A DNA stretch of 64,000 bases. Source: Paenirhizobium daejeonense. Its GTDB lineage: Bacteria > Pseudomonadota > Alphaproteobacteria > Rhizobiales > Rhizobiaceae. The stretch's first letter is position 1. Every line of letters begins with the position of its first letter. The stretch lies in assembly GCF_014280875.1 (NCBI RefSeq), contig NZ_JACLAL010000004.1:248001-312000 (forward strand), written 5' to 3'. A program made the position numbers and the translations under genes. Below, one piece after another: positions 52,388 through 61,935 of this stretch. The notes beneath the pieces are model-generated. The model was given only the letters and a program-made list of their open reading frames with translations, was not told the origin of the DNA and made no database searches.

Positions 52388-52807
52388 CTATTCGATATCC
52401 CAGAGCCGAGGTTCGGCGCATTCGAGACTGTTGCCCGCCGGATCGCGGAAGTAGATCGAGCGGGCGCCGTTGGGCCAGCGGAAATCCGCTTCGATTGCGG
52501 TTCCTGCGGTAACAAGGCGATCCGCGACACGGTCGAGGTTTTCGCCCGACACGCGGAAACAGGCATGTCCCGGACCGGTGGTTCCATGGTTCGGAACCGG
52601 CAAGGCTCCCGCGGCGACCGGCTTTATCGTTTCCGCGGGGTTGAAGATCAGCAGGATCCCCTTGCCGCAGCGGTAGAAGATGTGACGGTCGCCCTGCCGC
52701 TTGATCTTTTCAAGCCCGAGAACGTCTCCATAGAAGGCCTCGGCGGCATCGAGGTCAGACGCATAGAGAGCGGTCTCGAGAATGCCTTCCAGTGCGTCGC
52801 TCACCAT
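52388..52807 (-). CDS. VOC-family (glyoxalase/bleomycin-resistance fold) protein
   Basis: 139 aa from ATG 52807 with GGAG upstream; the longer frame to 53398 lies antisense to rph and is discarded. The paired beta-alpha-beta-beta-beta modules are evident: ETALYASDLDAAEAFYGDVLGLEKI and HACFRVSGENLDRVADRLVTAG, ending IYFRDPAGNSLECAEP with a metal-ligand Glu. Substrate unknown; the family includes glyoxalases, dioxygenases and drug-sequestering proteins. Between rph and rdgB, 11 bp from the latter. Confidence 0.87.
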   Translation of the reverse strand: MVSDALEGILETALYASDLDAAEAFYGDVLGLEKIKRQGDRHIFYRCGKGILLIFNPAETIKPVAAGALPVPNHGTTGPGHACFRVSGENLDRVADRLVTAGTAIEADFRWPNGARSIYFRDPAGNSLECAEPRLWDIE

Positions 52808-52827
52808 CTTCTCCGTGGAGGCGATCC

Positions 52828-53544
52828 TCAGAGGATCGCCTGCTTCTGCAGGTTGACCAGTTCGCCGATGCCGTTGCGGGCAAGTCGCATCAGTGTCAGG
52901 AATTCCTCCTCCGAGAACGGAACGCCCTCGGCCGTGCCCTGAACCTCGACGATGGCACCGGTGCCGGTCATGACGAAATTCGCGTCGGTCTCGGCAGACG
53001 AGTCTTCCAGATAGTCGAGGTCGATGACCGGCTGGTTGGCGAAGATGCCGCAGGAGATGGCTGCGACGTGATCCTTCAGGACCTTCTCCACCTTCACCAT
53101 GTTGCGGGCTTCCATCCACTTCAGGCAGTCGTAAAGGGCAATCCATGCGCCGGTGATCGAGGCTGTGCGAGTGCCGCCATCGGCTTGTATCACATCGCAG
53201 TCGATGGTGATCTGGCGTTCGCCGAGCGCCCCAAGATCGACGATGGCGCGCAGAGAGCGGCCGATAAGCCGCTGGATTTCCTGTGTGCGGCCGCCCTGCT
53301 TGCCGGATGCGGCTTCGCGCTTCATGCGATCGCCGGTCGCGCGCGGCAGCATGCCGTATTCCGCGGTGACCCAGCCCTTGCCGCTGTTGCGCAACCACGG
53401 CGGCGTCTTTTCTTCAAGACTGGCTGTGCAGAGCACATGGGTGTCACCGAATTTGACGAGGCAGGAGCCTTCCGCATGCTTGGAAAAATTGCGCTCGAAC
53501 GAGACCTTGCGCATTTGGTCGGTTTTTCTGCCTGATGGCCGCAT
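52828..53544 (-). CDS. rph: Ribonuclease PH
   Basis: 238 aa, the normal length. Phosphorolytic exoribonuclease that trims tRNA 3' ends. [50 protein letters not shown] and [19 protein letters not shown] are conserved blocks; the catalytic [20 protein letters not shown] is intact. Divergent from hrcA; probably co-transcribed with the VOC, rdgB and hemW genes. Confidence 0.96.
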   Translation of the reverse strand: MRPSGRKTDQMRKVSFERNFSKHAEGSCLVKFGDTHVLCTASLEEKTPPWLRNSGKGWVTAEYGMLPRATGDRMKREAASGKQGGRTQEIQRLIGRSLRAIVDLGALGERQITIDCDVIQADGGTRTASITGAWIALYDCLKWMEARNMVKVEKVLKDHVAAISCGIFANQPVIDLDYLEDSSAETDANFVMTGTGAIVEVQGTAEGVPFSEEEFLTLMRLARNGIGELVNLQKQAIL

Positions 53545-53650
53545 TGCATTCTCCTTGGATGCCCAAAGGCCTTCTAAGGTCCGCGCTTACGATTTGCAAA
53601 GAAAAAGCATGAAAGCCCTGGCGTGTCCGGAATTGTCCCATTTTTCCGGT

Positions 53651-53678
53651 TTGTGATTGGGCGTTGAGTGGCTATATT
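53651..53678 (+). promoter_or_regulatory. Probable promoter of hrcA
   Basis: TTGTGA (53651-53656), 16 bp, TATATT (53673-53678), about 38 bp upstream of the hrcA ATG. No CIRCE element (TTAGCACTC-N9-GAGTGCTAA) is present here. Confidence 0.45.
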
Positions 53679-53715
53679 TCGTCCCGATGACAGACACACA
53701 GATTTCGCGCGGCTG

Positions 53716-54804
53716 ATGACACCAACGACGACACCGTTCAAGGACGTGACGGCGTCACTGGATGATCGCTCCAGGGAGGTCTTCCGCCGCATCGTGGAAA
53801 GCTATCTGGAATCGGGCGACCCGCTCGGCTCCCGTAATCTGTCTCGCCTTTTGCCCATGTCGCTTTCCCCTGCATCCGTTCGCAACGTGATGAGCGATCT
53901 GGAAGATCTCGGCCTCATCTATGCCCCCCATGTCAGTGCCGGCCGCCTGCCAACCCAGCTTGGCCTTCGGTTCTTCGTCGATGCCTTCATGCAGGTCGGC
54001 GATCTCTCGGCGGAAGAGCGTGGCAGCATCGAGCGCCAGATCCGCCCGCCGGGCCCGGACCAGCCGATGGAAAACCTGCTGACGGAAGCGAGCCTCATGC
54101 TCTCGGGGCTTTCGCGTGGCGCTGGCCTCGTGATCGCGGCCAAGAGCGATCCCGTTCTCAAGCATGTGGAGTTCATTCGGCTGGAGCCGACCAAGGCACT
54201 TGCCGTGCTGGTCGGCGAGCATAACCAGATCGAAAACCGCATCATCGACCTGCCGGCGGGTATTACCGCCTCGCAGCTCACCGAGGCGGCGAACTTTCTT
54301 AACGCCAATCTTGCCGGCCAGACGCTTGTCGAATTGCGCAACCAGATTGAAAAGCTCAAGCAACAGGTGGCGGGCGAACTCGACGTCCTGTCCCAGGACC
54401 TCGTCGAACGGGGCCTTGCCGTCTGGTCTGGCGGCAGAGATGAGGAGAAGCCGACGCGGCTCATCGTGCGCGGGCGGGCAAACCTTCTGGAAGGGCTGGC
54501 GGGTACGGATGATATCGACCGCCTGCGGCTGCTTTTCGATGACCTCGAGCGCAAGGAAAGTCTGGTCGAGATCCTCAACCTCGCCGAGAGCGGCTCCGGT
54601 GTCCGGATTTTCATCGGTTCCGAAAACAAGCTGTTTTCGCTCTCCGGCTCGTCGCTGATCGTGGCTCCCTACCGGGATGGGGAGGATCGCATCGTCGGCG
54701 CCGTTGGCGTCATCGGGCCGACCCGGCTCAACTATTCCCGCATCGTGCCGATGGTGGACTATACCGCGCAGCTGATGGCGCGGCTTTCTCGTTCTGGGCG
54801 CTGA
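53716..54804 (+). CDS. hrcA: Heat-inducible transcription repressor HrcA
   Basis: 362 aa from ATG 53716; a GTG at 53668 would overlap the promoter. N-terminal winged HTH ending [51 protein letters not shown], then the GAF-like dimerisation domain with [27 protein letters not shown]. It represses groESL-type genes by binding CIRCE elements. Followed by grpE. Confidence 0.95.
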   Translation: MTPTTTPFKDVTASLDDRSREVFRRIVESYLESGDPLGSRNLSRLLPMSLSPASVRNVMSDLEDLGLIYAPHVSAGRLPTQLGLRFFVDAFMQVGDLSAEERGSIERQIRPPGPDQPMENLLTEASLMLSGLSRGAGLVIAAKSDPVLKHVEFIRLEPTKALAVLVGEHNQIENRIIDLPAGITASQLTEAANFLNANLAGQTLVELRNQIEKLKQQVAGELDVLSQDLVERGLAVWSGGRDEEKPTRLIVRGRANLLEGLAGTDDIDRLRLLFDDLERKESLVEILNLAESGSGVRIFIGSENKLFSLSGSSLIVAPYRDGEDRIVGAVGVIGPTRLNYSRIVPMVDYTAQLMARLSRSGR

Positions 54805-54851
54805 CTTAACGACGCATGTCGGTCCGATCTCCGGCTTGTTGGACTGCAAGT

Positions 54852-54880
54852 CTTGATTTTTCCACGGCAAACCCTGATAT
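54852..54880 (+). promoter_or_regulatory. Heat-shock (sigma-32-like) promoter candidate for grpE
   Basis: CTTGATT (54852-54858), 13 bp, then CCCTGATAT (54872-54880) resembles the alphaproteobacterial sigma-32 pattern CTTGAAA / CCTATNT. It sits between hrcA and grpE, 50 bp before the grpE start. Confidence 0.4.
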
Positions 54881-54930
54881 CGGGCACGAATTCGAAAACA
54901 GTTCGAAACGCAAATCACTCGGAGGACGTC

Positions 54931-55536
54931 ATGACCGACGACACCAAGAAGAATGAAACCGACACGACGGCAGCCGAAGACCAGGCCCCGGAAGCCGCGA
55001 CTGAAGCGGAAGCTGCGATCGATCCCTTGGAAGCCCTGAAGGCGGAAAATTCCGAGCTTCGCGACCGCTTCCTGCGCCTTGCCGCCGAAATGGACAACCT
55101 GCGCCGCCGCACCGAACGCGACGTGAAGGATGCGAAGTCCTATGCGGTGACCAGCTTTGCGCGCGACATGCTTGCCGTTTCCGACAACCTGCGCCGCGCG
55201 CTCGACACCATTCCGGAAGAAGCTCGCGCGGCTGCGGATGCCGGGCTTGCTGCCCTTGTCGAAGGCGTTGAGATGACCGAGCGTGGCATGCTTGCGACGC
55301 TCGAGCGTCACGGCGTTCGCAAGATCGAGGCCGAAGGCCAGAAGTTCGACCCGAACTTCCATCAGGCGATGTTCGAAATCCCCAATCCCGAAGTGCCGAA
55401 CAACACGGTCGTGCAGGTCGTTCAGGCCGGCTATGCGATCGGAGACCGGGTTCTGCGTCCGGCCATGGTCGGCGTTGCCAAGGGCGGCCCGAAGGCTGAC
55501 GCGGCGGCCGAGCAGGCGGCCGAAAAGAACGGCTGA
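54931..55536 (+). CDS. grpE: Nucleotide exchange factor GrpE
   Basis: 201 aa from ATG 54931 with GGAGG 6 nt upstream. An acidic disordered N-terminus ([20 protein letters not shown]...) leads into the long helix [23 protein letters not shown] and the C-terminal beta domain [45 protein letters not shown], the GrpE signature. It exchanges nucleotide on DnaK. Strong terminator at 55560-55585. Confidence 0.96.
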   Translation: MTDDTKKNETDTTAAEDQAPEAATEAEAAIDPLEALKAENSELRDRFLRLAAEMDNLRRRTERDVKDAKSYAVTSFARDMLAVSDNLRRALDTIPEEARAAADAGLAALVEGVEMTERGMLATLERHGVRKIEAEGQKFDPNFHQAMFEIPNPEVPNNTVVQVVQAGYAIGDRVLRPAMVGVAKGGPKADAAAEQAAEKNG

Positions 55537-55559
55537 AAACAAAATTTCCGGATGTCATG

Positions 55560-55585
55560 AAAGCGCCCGAAAGGGCGCTTTTTTT
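55560..55585 (+). terminator. Intrinsic terminator of grpE
   Basis: AAAGCGCCC / GGGCGCTTT with a GAAA tetraloop and a run of T, 24 bp beyond the grpE stop and convergent with ptsN. Confidence 0.95.
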
Positions 55586-55603
55586 ATGCATCGGGATGAC
55601 AGG

Positions 55604-56068
55604 TCAGGCGGCTGTAGATGCCTGTTCCTCATTGAGGAAAGCGTAGATGGCAGAAGCCGAATCCGTTGCGCGCAGCTTGGCGACGAGATCCTGGTCGCGG
55701 AGAACGCGGGCGATGCGCGAGAGCGCCTTGAGATGGTCCGCGCCGGCGCCTTCGGGCGCTAGCAGCAGAAACACGAGATCGACCGGTTGGTCATCGAGTG
55801 CTTCGAAATCGACGGGTGTTTCAAGCCGTGCGAACACGCCTGTGATGGCGGTAATGTTGTTCAGCTTGCCATGCGGAATGGCGATGCCGTTGCCGACGCC
55901 GGTCGATCCCAGACGTTCCCGCTGCAGGATGACGTCGAAGATCTCGCGTTCCGGGATGTCGGTGAGCTTGGAGGCTTTGGCCGCAAGTTCCTGAAGCAAC
56001 TGCTTCTTGGAGTTCACCCTGAGGGCGGGAACGACCGCATCTTGTTGCAGCAAATCTGCCAAGGCCAT
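55604..56068 (-). CDS. ptsN: Nitrogen PTS EIIA component PtsN
   Basis: 154 aa from ATG 56068. EIIA fructose/mannitol fold; the phospho-accepting His is in GVGNGIAIPHGKLNN, and AVVPALRVNSKKQLLQELA opens the domain. Member of the PTS-Ntr regulatory cascade (PtsP-NPr-PtsN), which adjusts nitrogen and potassium physiology rather than sugar import. 73 bp downstream of hpf on the same strand, part of the lpt-rpoN-hpf-ptsN set. Confidence 0.94.
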   Translation of the reverse strand: MALADLLQQDAVVPALRVNSKKQLLQELAAKASKLTDIPEREIFDVILQRERLGSTGVGNGIAIPHGKLNNITAITGVFARLETPVDFEALDDQPVDLVFLLLAPEGAGADHLKALSRIARVLRDQDLVAKLRATDSASAIYAFLNEEQASTAA

Positions 56069-56141
56069 TTCATAATCCTTCGTGTCGCCGAGACAAGAAT
56101 GGGACAAGCGGCGGCGTTGGCCGCCGCTTGCACAGTGCTTA

Positions 56142-56726
56142 TCAGGCTTTGATATTGGCGGAGTCGATCCAGCCGATATTGCCGTCGTTGCGGCGGTAAA
56201 CGATGTTGAGTTCGTCCTTGCCCGGGCTGCGGAACAGCAGAACCGGTTCATCGGTCATGTCGAGTGCCATAACGGCGGATGCGACTGTCATCGTGCGGAG
56301 CTTCTTGGTGCTTTCCGCCACGATGGTGGGTGCATAGTCCTCCGGCACTTCATCATGCTCTTCGGACAGGGCGTCCATGACGGTATAGGGCACCTCGATG
56401 GCAGATGCGGCTCCACCGACGGGATGGTGATCCTTGAGCTTACGCTTGTATCGGCGCAGGCGCTTTTCGATGCGTTCTGCGGCGACGTCGAAGGCGATTT
56501 GCGGATCGTTGGCCGAGCCGGTCGCGTGGAGGTTTGCGCCGGCGTCCAGATGAACCGCGCAATCCGCTACGAACTGCGCCGCAGCCGCAGAGGACTTGGT
56601 TACGGTGATCTGGCCGGAATACCCTCCGTCGAAGTACTTCGTGACCGCTTCTCCGATCCGCTCTCCGATCCGCTGACGGAAGGAGTCGCCGATTTCCATA
56701 TGTTTGCCGGATACACGCACACTCAT
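56142..56726 (-). CDS. hpf: Ribosome hibernation promoting factor (long form)
   Basis: 194 aa from ATG 56726, with AAGGGAA 5 nt upstream (ATG 56741 would bury that site). N-terminal S30Ae domain begins MSVRVSGKHMEIGDSFRQRIGERIG; the extra C-terminal dimerisation domain, DEPVLLFRSPGKDELNIVYRRNDGNIGWID, marks long HPF, which forms 100S ribosome dimers in stationary phase. Between rpoN and ptsN. Confidence 0.93.
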   Translation of the reverse strand: MSVRVSGKHMEIGDSFRQRIGERIGEAVTKYFDGGYSGQITVTKSSAAAAQFVADCAVHLDAGANLHATGSANDPQIAFDVAAERIEKRLRRYKRKLKDHHPVGGAASAIEVPYTVMDALSEEHDEVPEDYAPTIVAESTKKLRTMTVASAVMALDMTDEPVLLFRSPGKDELNIVYRRNDGNIGWIDSANIKA

Positions 56727-56890
56727 GGAGTTTCCCTTCATACTTATAGTTGGTTTGCAGGCGTCAGTTTACGCCAAGCGACGCACGCATCCAAGCTCTT
56801 CAAGCGGTATTGTCGGTCTCTATCCCGTGTGCCGGGCCTCTTGTCGGGGGTAAGATTGAGTGATTATGAACCCGTATCGATCGGGGCGGG

Positions 56891-56919
56891 CTTCTAGCCG
56901 CGCCTCTGGCAAAAGTCAA
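56891..56919 (-). promoter_or_regulatory. Probable promoter of hpf
   Basis: On the minus strand: TTGACT (56919-56914), 17 bp, TAGAAG (56896-56891). The start would fall about 158 nt upstream of hpf, within the gap after rpoN. Confidence 0.45.
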
Positions 56920-56964
56920 CAGTCTCTTAATGTTGCATCAACTTATGGAGGTGTCCATGCACCT

Positions 56965-58518
56965 TTAGATTGCCGTCGCCTTCGCCATGGCCCGTTTTTC
57001 ACGGCGCCTCTGGACGGAGGATGGGATGTTCATGGCCTCGCGATACTTTGCCACAGTCCGGCGAGCGAGATCGACACCACCCGATTTGAGGCTCAGCACG
57101 ATATCGTCATCGGAAAGAACAGCTTCGGGGCTCTCCTGGGCGATCATCATCCTGATGCGGTGACGGACGGCCTCGGCCGAATGGCTGTCACCGCCTTCGG
57201 CCGAACCTATTGATACGCTGAAGAAATATTTGAGTTCGAACAGGCCGCGCGGCGTCAGCATGTACTTGTTCGAGGTCACCCGGCTGACGGTCGACTCGTG
57301 CATCTTGATCGCGTCGGCGACGGTCTTGAGGTTCAGCGGACGCAAGTGATCGACGCCGTGCTGCAGGAAGGCGTCCTGCTGGCGCACGATCTCGCTTGCC
57401 ACCTTCATGATGGTTCTTGCCCGCTGGTCGAGACTGCGGGTCAGCCAGCTGGCATTCTGCATGCATTCCGAAAGAAATGCCTGGTCGGCGTCCGTGGTGG
57501 CGCCGTTGTTGCCGACTTCCGTCGCATAGTTCTGGTTGACCAGCACCCGGGGCAGGGCGTCGGCATTGAGTTCGACATGCCAGCCGGCATCGGCTGCCGG
57601 ACGCACGACGATGTCGGGGATCACTGTTTCGAGAGAACCGCCTTCGAAGCCGCTACCCGGCTTGGGATGCAGCTTGCGGATTTCTGCCAGCATGTCGATG
57701 AGGTCTTCCTCATCGACGCCGCAGAGCTTTTTCAGCAAGTTGAAGTCGCGCTTGGCCAGAAGCTCGAGATTGTCGACCAGAGCCGCCATCGCGGGGTCAA
57801 GCCGGTCGCGTTGCCTCAACTGGATCGCAAGACATTCGCTGAGGGAGCGAGCGAACACGCCGGGCGGATCGAGCGTCTGCAGCACTTCCAGCACGGCCTC
57901 GATATCCGCGAGTTCGTTGCCGAGGCGTGTCGCGATCTCATCGAGATCGGCCCTCAGGTAGCCGGCTTCATCGAGATGGTCGAGAAGGGCGGCCGCAATC
58001 AGTCTGTCGCCCGCATTGACGAGTGCGAAGGGAATTTGCTGGTTCAGATGGTCGCGTAAGCTTACCTGTCCGGCCACAAAGTCATCGAGGTCGTAGGCCT
58101 CACCGCTTTCGCCGGTGCTGCCCGGCATCGATTTCCACTGCCCCAGCAGCTCGGGTGCATCGGCGCGGGTGGCGGAGGCCTCGTCAGAAAGTGCGGAGTC
58201 GAAATTTGAATCGAGGCGCTCGTTCAGGCTGTTTGCCTGCCCCGGCTCATACCAGTCGCTGGAGAGAGCGAATGCCGACTCGTCGTCCACTTTTGCCGTC
58301 TCTACATTCGCCTCCGGCTCGCCGCCGGACGAGGAGTTCGCGCCCAAATCTGCGTCATCTGACGCTAATTCGAGCAGCGGGTTTTTTTCGACTTCCTGGG
58401 AAATGAACTGGATGAGTTCGATATGCGTCATCTGCAGCAACTGAATGGATTGCATCAGTTGCGGAGTCATGACGAGCGATTGGCTCTGGCGCAGGAAAAG
58501 ATTGGCTGACAAAGCCAT
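56965..58518 (-). CDS. rpoN: RNA polymerase sigma-54 factor
   Basis: 517 aa. The Gln-rich activator-interacting region I is LFLRQSQSLVMTPQLMQSIQLLQ, followed by an acidic region II (about 60-130), the core-binding domain, and the C-terminal RpoN box ARRTVAKYREAMNIPSS that reads the -24 element. Needed for nitrogen-regulated and other enhancer-dependent promoters. Follows lptB on the minus strand, as in other rhizobia. Confidence 0.96.
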   Translation of the reverse strand: MALSANLFLRQSQSLVMTPQLMQSIQLLQMTHIELIQFISQEVEKNPLLELASDDADLGANSSSGGEPEANVETAKVDDESAFALSSDWYEPGQANSLNERLDSNFDSALSDEASATRADAPELLGQWKSMPGSTGESGEAYDLDDFVAGQVSLRDHLNQQIPFALVNAGDRLIAAALLDHLDEAGYLRADLDEIATRLGNELADIEAVLEVLQTLDPPGVFARSLSECLAIQLRQRDRLDPAMAALVDNLELLAKRDFNLLKKLCGVDEEDLIDMLAEIRKLHPKPGSGFEGGSLETVIPDIVVRPAADAGWHVELNADALPRVLVNQNYATEVGNNGATTDADQAFLSECMQNASWLTRSLDQRARTIMKVASEIVRQQDAFLQHGVDHLRPLNLKTVADAIKMHESTVSRVTSNKYMLTPRGLFELKYFFSVSIGSAEGGDSHSAEAVRHRIRMMIAQESPEAVLSDDDIVLSLKSGGVDLARRTVAKYREAMNIPSSVQRRREKRAMAKATAI

Positions 58519-58673
58519 GGCGGACGCGAAACTCCCCTACAATCCCTCCGGATTCCCCGCGCCGCAGGCCGCGGCGGTCGGGGAATTTCCAACTGGCCCA
58601 AAAATTGCTTTTTTATCGGGTTTGGTCAAGCCGAACTATGGTTGGCAGGAGAATTTCTTGACGGCTGAGCCTA

Positions 58674-59495
<822 letters not shown>

Positions 59496-59508
59496 GTCCG
59501 GGCCGATA

Positions 59509-60090
59509 CTATTGCTTTTTCTGGGATTTCGGGTCGAGCTGGATCTGAACGCGCCCGCCACAAGCATCCAGTTTGGCTTCTCCGGAATTCATCTGTACCG
59601 TCAGCTTACAGCCGACGAAGACGTTCTGGCCCTCGGACAGCACGACCCGGTCGCCCTCGAGGGTGAAGACCTGGCTATCCATGTCGAAATGCCCGCGGTC
59701 GGCGGTTGCCTGCTGCGTGCCCGAAGACAGGAAGACCTTGTCCGTCACATCGATGTTCTCGATGTCGGCGTTGCCGCTTGTCACGCTGGTGCCTTCCCCG
59801 CGGTACTTGACCGTCATGTTGCCGGACTGCAGCGTGGTCGTGCCCTGCACCACCTTAACGTTACCCGAAAACAGGGCCGTCTTGTCCTGTTCCCGGATTT
59901 CGAGCTGGTCGCTTTCGATCTGGATCGGTTGATCGTTGGAGAGCTTCAGCCCGTCCATCTTGCTCTTGGTCGCCTGGGCGAACGCGCCTGTCGGCGCGGC
60001 AAGCGGAATGAGGCCCGTCGCGACAAGCAGGCCAGCCAGGGTGAGCGTTTTGTAAATACTGCAGCAATGCATGACTGGTCCGGCTCTCAT
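59509..60090 (-). CDS. lptA: LPS transport periplasmic protein LptA
   Basis: 193 aa. Signal peptide from about residue 7 (MHCCSIYKTLTLAGLLVATG) to AFA-QA. OstA-like beta-jellyroll with the repeated NVKVVQGTTTLQSGNMTVKYRGE and ENIDVTDKVFLSSGTQQATADRGHFDM strands, which build the periplasmic LPS bridge. Starts in an ATGA overlap with lptC. Confidence 0.9.
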   Translation of the reverse strand: MRAGPVMHCCSIYKTLTLAGLLVATGLIPLAAPTGAFAQATKSKMDGLKLSNDQPIQIESDQLEIREQDKTALFSGNVKVVQGTTTLQSGNMTVKYRGEGTSVTSGNADIENIDVTDKVFLSSGTQQATADRGHFDMDSQVFTLEGDRVVLSEGQNVFVGCKLTVQMNSGEAKLDACGGRVQIQLDPKSQKKQ

Positions 60091-60752
60091 TTGTCCGTCT
60101 TGTGAATAGTGGAGGGATCGAGGTTTACCCGAACACCTCCTGAAAAACTGATAACGCGTCCCTTATCCGTTATCTTGAGCGCCTGCGCAACAATTGCCGC
60201 TTCATTCGCCTTGATGGTCACCTGATCGGTGGTCTCCATCGAACCACCCTTGATATTGAGGTGGGCGGAATTGAAGCTTGCCTCGAGCCCGGAGCTGAGC
60301 TTGATGGTGAATGGCTTGTCCATATCAAGCAGGTCGGACGAGCGGTCGAATATGCCGCTCAGCGCCTTCACCATGGCAACCGTGTTTTCGTTCAAGGGAA
60401 CAGCGGCAGCAATGGTTTCCAGCGCGATGATGTTCGGGTTCTTGATATCCTGAAGCGCCCGTTCGGCGCGCATGGAGTAATTGATACCATCCGAATTACG
60501 GCCAGCGATCGCCGGCTTTTCCATCACGACCTTGCCATTTTCGATTTTGGCCGATTCGATTTTCAGCTCTTCCGGCAGGTAGGCGCGGATGACCGATACG
60601 CCGACGAAGGCAAGCGAGATCACGAAAGCTGAAACCGGCAGGAGCACTTTCAGGCGACGCACGCGTGCCGAATGGCCCAATGCCGCACGATAGGCAGCGT
60701 CTTCCGGCTGGCGGCCGGCTGGCGTCGCGTTATCGTCGGTGCGTTTCAGCAT
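60087..60752 (-). CDS. lptC: LPS export system protein LptC
   Basis: 221 aa from ATG 60752 (MLKRTDDN). A single N-terminal membrane anchor (LPVSAFVISLAFVGVSVI, about 45-65) precedes a periplasmic beta-jellyroll. It receives LPS from LptBFG and passes it to LptA. The longer upstream frame to 60923 is not conserved. First gene of the lptC-lptA-lptB-rpoN run. Confidence 0.88.
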   Translation of the reverse strand: MLKRTDDNATPAGRQPEDAAYRAALGHSARVRRLKVLLPVSAFVISLAFVGVSVIRAYLPEELKIESAKIENGKVVMEKPAIAGRNSDGINYSMRAERALQDIKNPNIIALETIAAAVPLNENTVAMVKALSGIFDRSSDLLDMDKPFTIKLSSGLEASFNSAHLNIKGGSMETTDQVTIKANEAAIVAQALKITDKGRVISFSGGVRVNLDPSTIHKTDK

Positions 60753-61079
60753 GAGTGAAGCCTGTTCGGTAGGGTTGCCGGAGGCGCTGTCGCATAATCC
60801 GGGATCTTTTACATTATCGCATATGCTTGCCAATATGGAAATTCCGGCTGGAGATACAAGCTCGTCCCCTGTGACGCAAGACTTCGCCGATACGGAGGCG
60901 TGTTTCGTTCTAGTGGAAGGCAAGATCGTGGCGAGGTTGATTATCCGCGACGATTGTGATGTCTTAGCACGGCTTTGCGGCGGCGTCTGGCTGCGCTAAG
61001 TTGTTCCTTGACGGTCCTTTTTTGGTTTGGCACCCTTGGAGCGTTCGTATTTTTCAAGAAGGTTTTCGAGGGGGCAGGC
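60753..61079. other. 327-bp divergent gap between lptC and ihfB
   Basis: No credible gene: a plus-strand frame at 60739-60999 has no family features. TTGACG near 61007-61012 may be the -35 of ihfB, without a clear -10. Otherwise nothing recognisable. In some relatives a ribonuclease D gene lies here; it is absent. Confidence 0.5.
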
Positions 61080-61382
61080 GTGATCAAGTCGGAACTGGTG
61101 CAGATAGTCGCAGCGCGTAATCCGCATCTCTATCATCGCGATGTCGAAAACATCGTCAACGCCGTGCTCGACGAGATCACCGACGCGCTTGCGTCCGGTA
61201 ACCGCGTGGAACTGCGCGGGTTCGGCGCATTCTCCGTCAAGAATCGCCCCTCCCGGTCCGGCAGGAACCCGCGCACCGGCGAAACCGTCTTTGTCGAGGA
61301 GAAGTGGGTTCCCTTCTTCAAGACCGGCAAGGAATTGCGAGAACGCCTCAACCCCGGCATGGCCGACGAGGGTGATGACTGA
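61080..61382 (+). CDS. ihfB: Integration host factor subunit beta
   Basis: 100 aa from GTG 61080 ([26 protein letters not shown]), with GAGGGGG upstream. The HU/IHF DNA-bending signature is [22 protein letters not shown], then [19 protein letters not shown] bends DNA at origins, promoters and recombination sites. 94 bp before lapA. Confidence 0.95.
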   Translation: MIKSELVQIVAARNPHLYHRDVENIVNAVLDEITDALASGNRVELRGFGAFSVKNRPSRSGRNPRTGETVFVEEKWVPFFKTGKELRERLNPGMADEGDD

Positions 61383-61476
61383 ATGCCGGCGGGGCCGGTA
61401 GCCCTGAAACGGGGCTCGCCCGTCTGGTCGCAAATGGTAATGTGAGCTGAGGCGGTCACCCCGCCGGGAGTCTTCG

Positions 61477-61821
61477 ATGGTCAGGAAAATCGTCGGTCTG
61501 GTTATCTTGGTTCCGCTTGCAGTAGTGCTTATCGTCCTGTCCGTGGCCAACAGGGAGATGGTGCGGCTCGCGCTCAACCCTTTTCAGCCTGATGATCAGA
61601 TGTTGTCGGTGTCCGCGCCGTTCTTCGTCTTTATATTCTCTGCGGTGATCCTGGGTCTGTTGCTCGGTTCGGCCGTCACCTGGCTTTCCCAGGGCAAATA
61701 TCGCAAACGTGCACGCAACGAAGCCCGTTCGGCCGTGCGCTGGCAGGCTGAAGCCGACCGGCACAAGACACGCGCCGAGGAAATCGCCGGCAGCACCCTT
61801 CCGCGGATTCAGGCCAAGTAG
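61477..61821 (+). CDS. lapA: LapA-domain (DUF1049) membrane protein
   Basis: 114 aa with two membrane spans (IVGLVILVPLAVVLIVLSVANRE and FFVFIFSAVILGLLLGSAVTWL) joined by a loop, then a cytoplasmic coiled tail (KYRKRARNEARSAVRWQAEADRHKTRAEEIAG). LapA in E. coli helps control LpxC and LPS synthesis. Common neighbour of ihfB. Confidence 0.85.
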   Translation: MVRKIVGLVILVPLAVVLIVLSVANREMVRLALNPFQPDDQMLSVSAPFFVFIFSAVILGLLLGSAVTWLSQGKYRKRARNEARSAVRWQAEADRHKTRAEEIAGSTLPRIQAK

Positions 61822-61857
61822 GCTTGCGATTGGTCGCTCCCTTGCGGCCGTTCGCAA

Positions 61858-61871
61858 CGAAAGCGCTTTCG
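61858..61871. repeat. 14-bp perfect palindrome after lapA
   Basis: CGAAAGCGCTTTCG, 37 bp beyond the lapA stop. Short hairpin, possibly a weak terminator or an operator of the following methyltransferase gene. Confidence 0.35.
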
Positions 61872-61935
61872 CACGGCTTCCCGGAGTGCTATGGCCCGGC
61901 GCTTGAGTTCGGGCAAAAGATACAAGATGTAGGAT

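Noticed and set aside
53545..53715. CIRCE operator of hrcA
   Set aside because: Searched for TTAGCACTC and GAGTGCTAA halves; neither half is present with correct spacing.
53755..55542. 595-codon minus-strand frame opposite hrcA and grpE
   Set aside because: Antisense to two well-conserved genes and crosses their intergenic promoter; no recognisable domain.
60739..60999. 86-codon plus-strand frame between lptC and ihfB
   Set aside because: It overlaps the lptC start region, lacks a clear ribosome-binding site and shows no domain.
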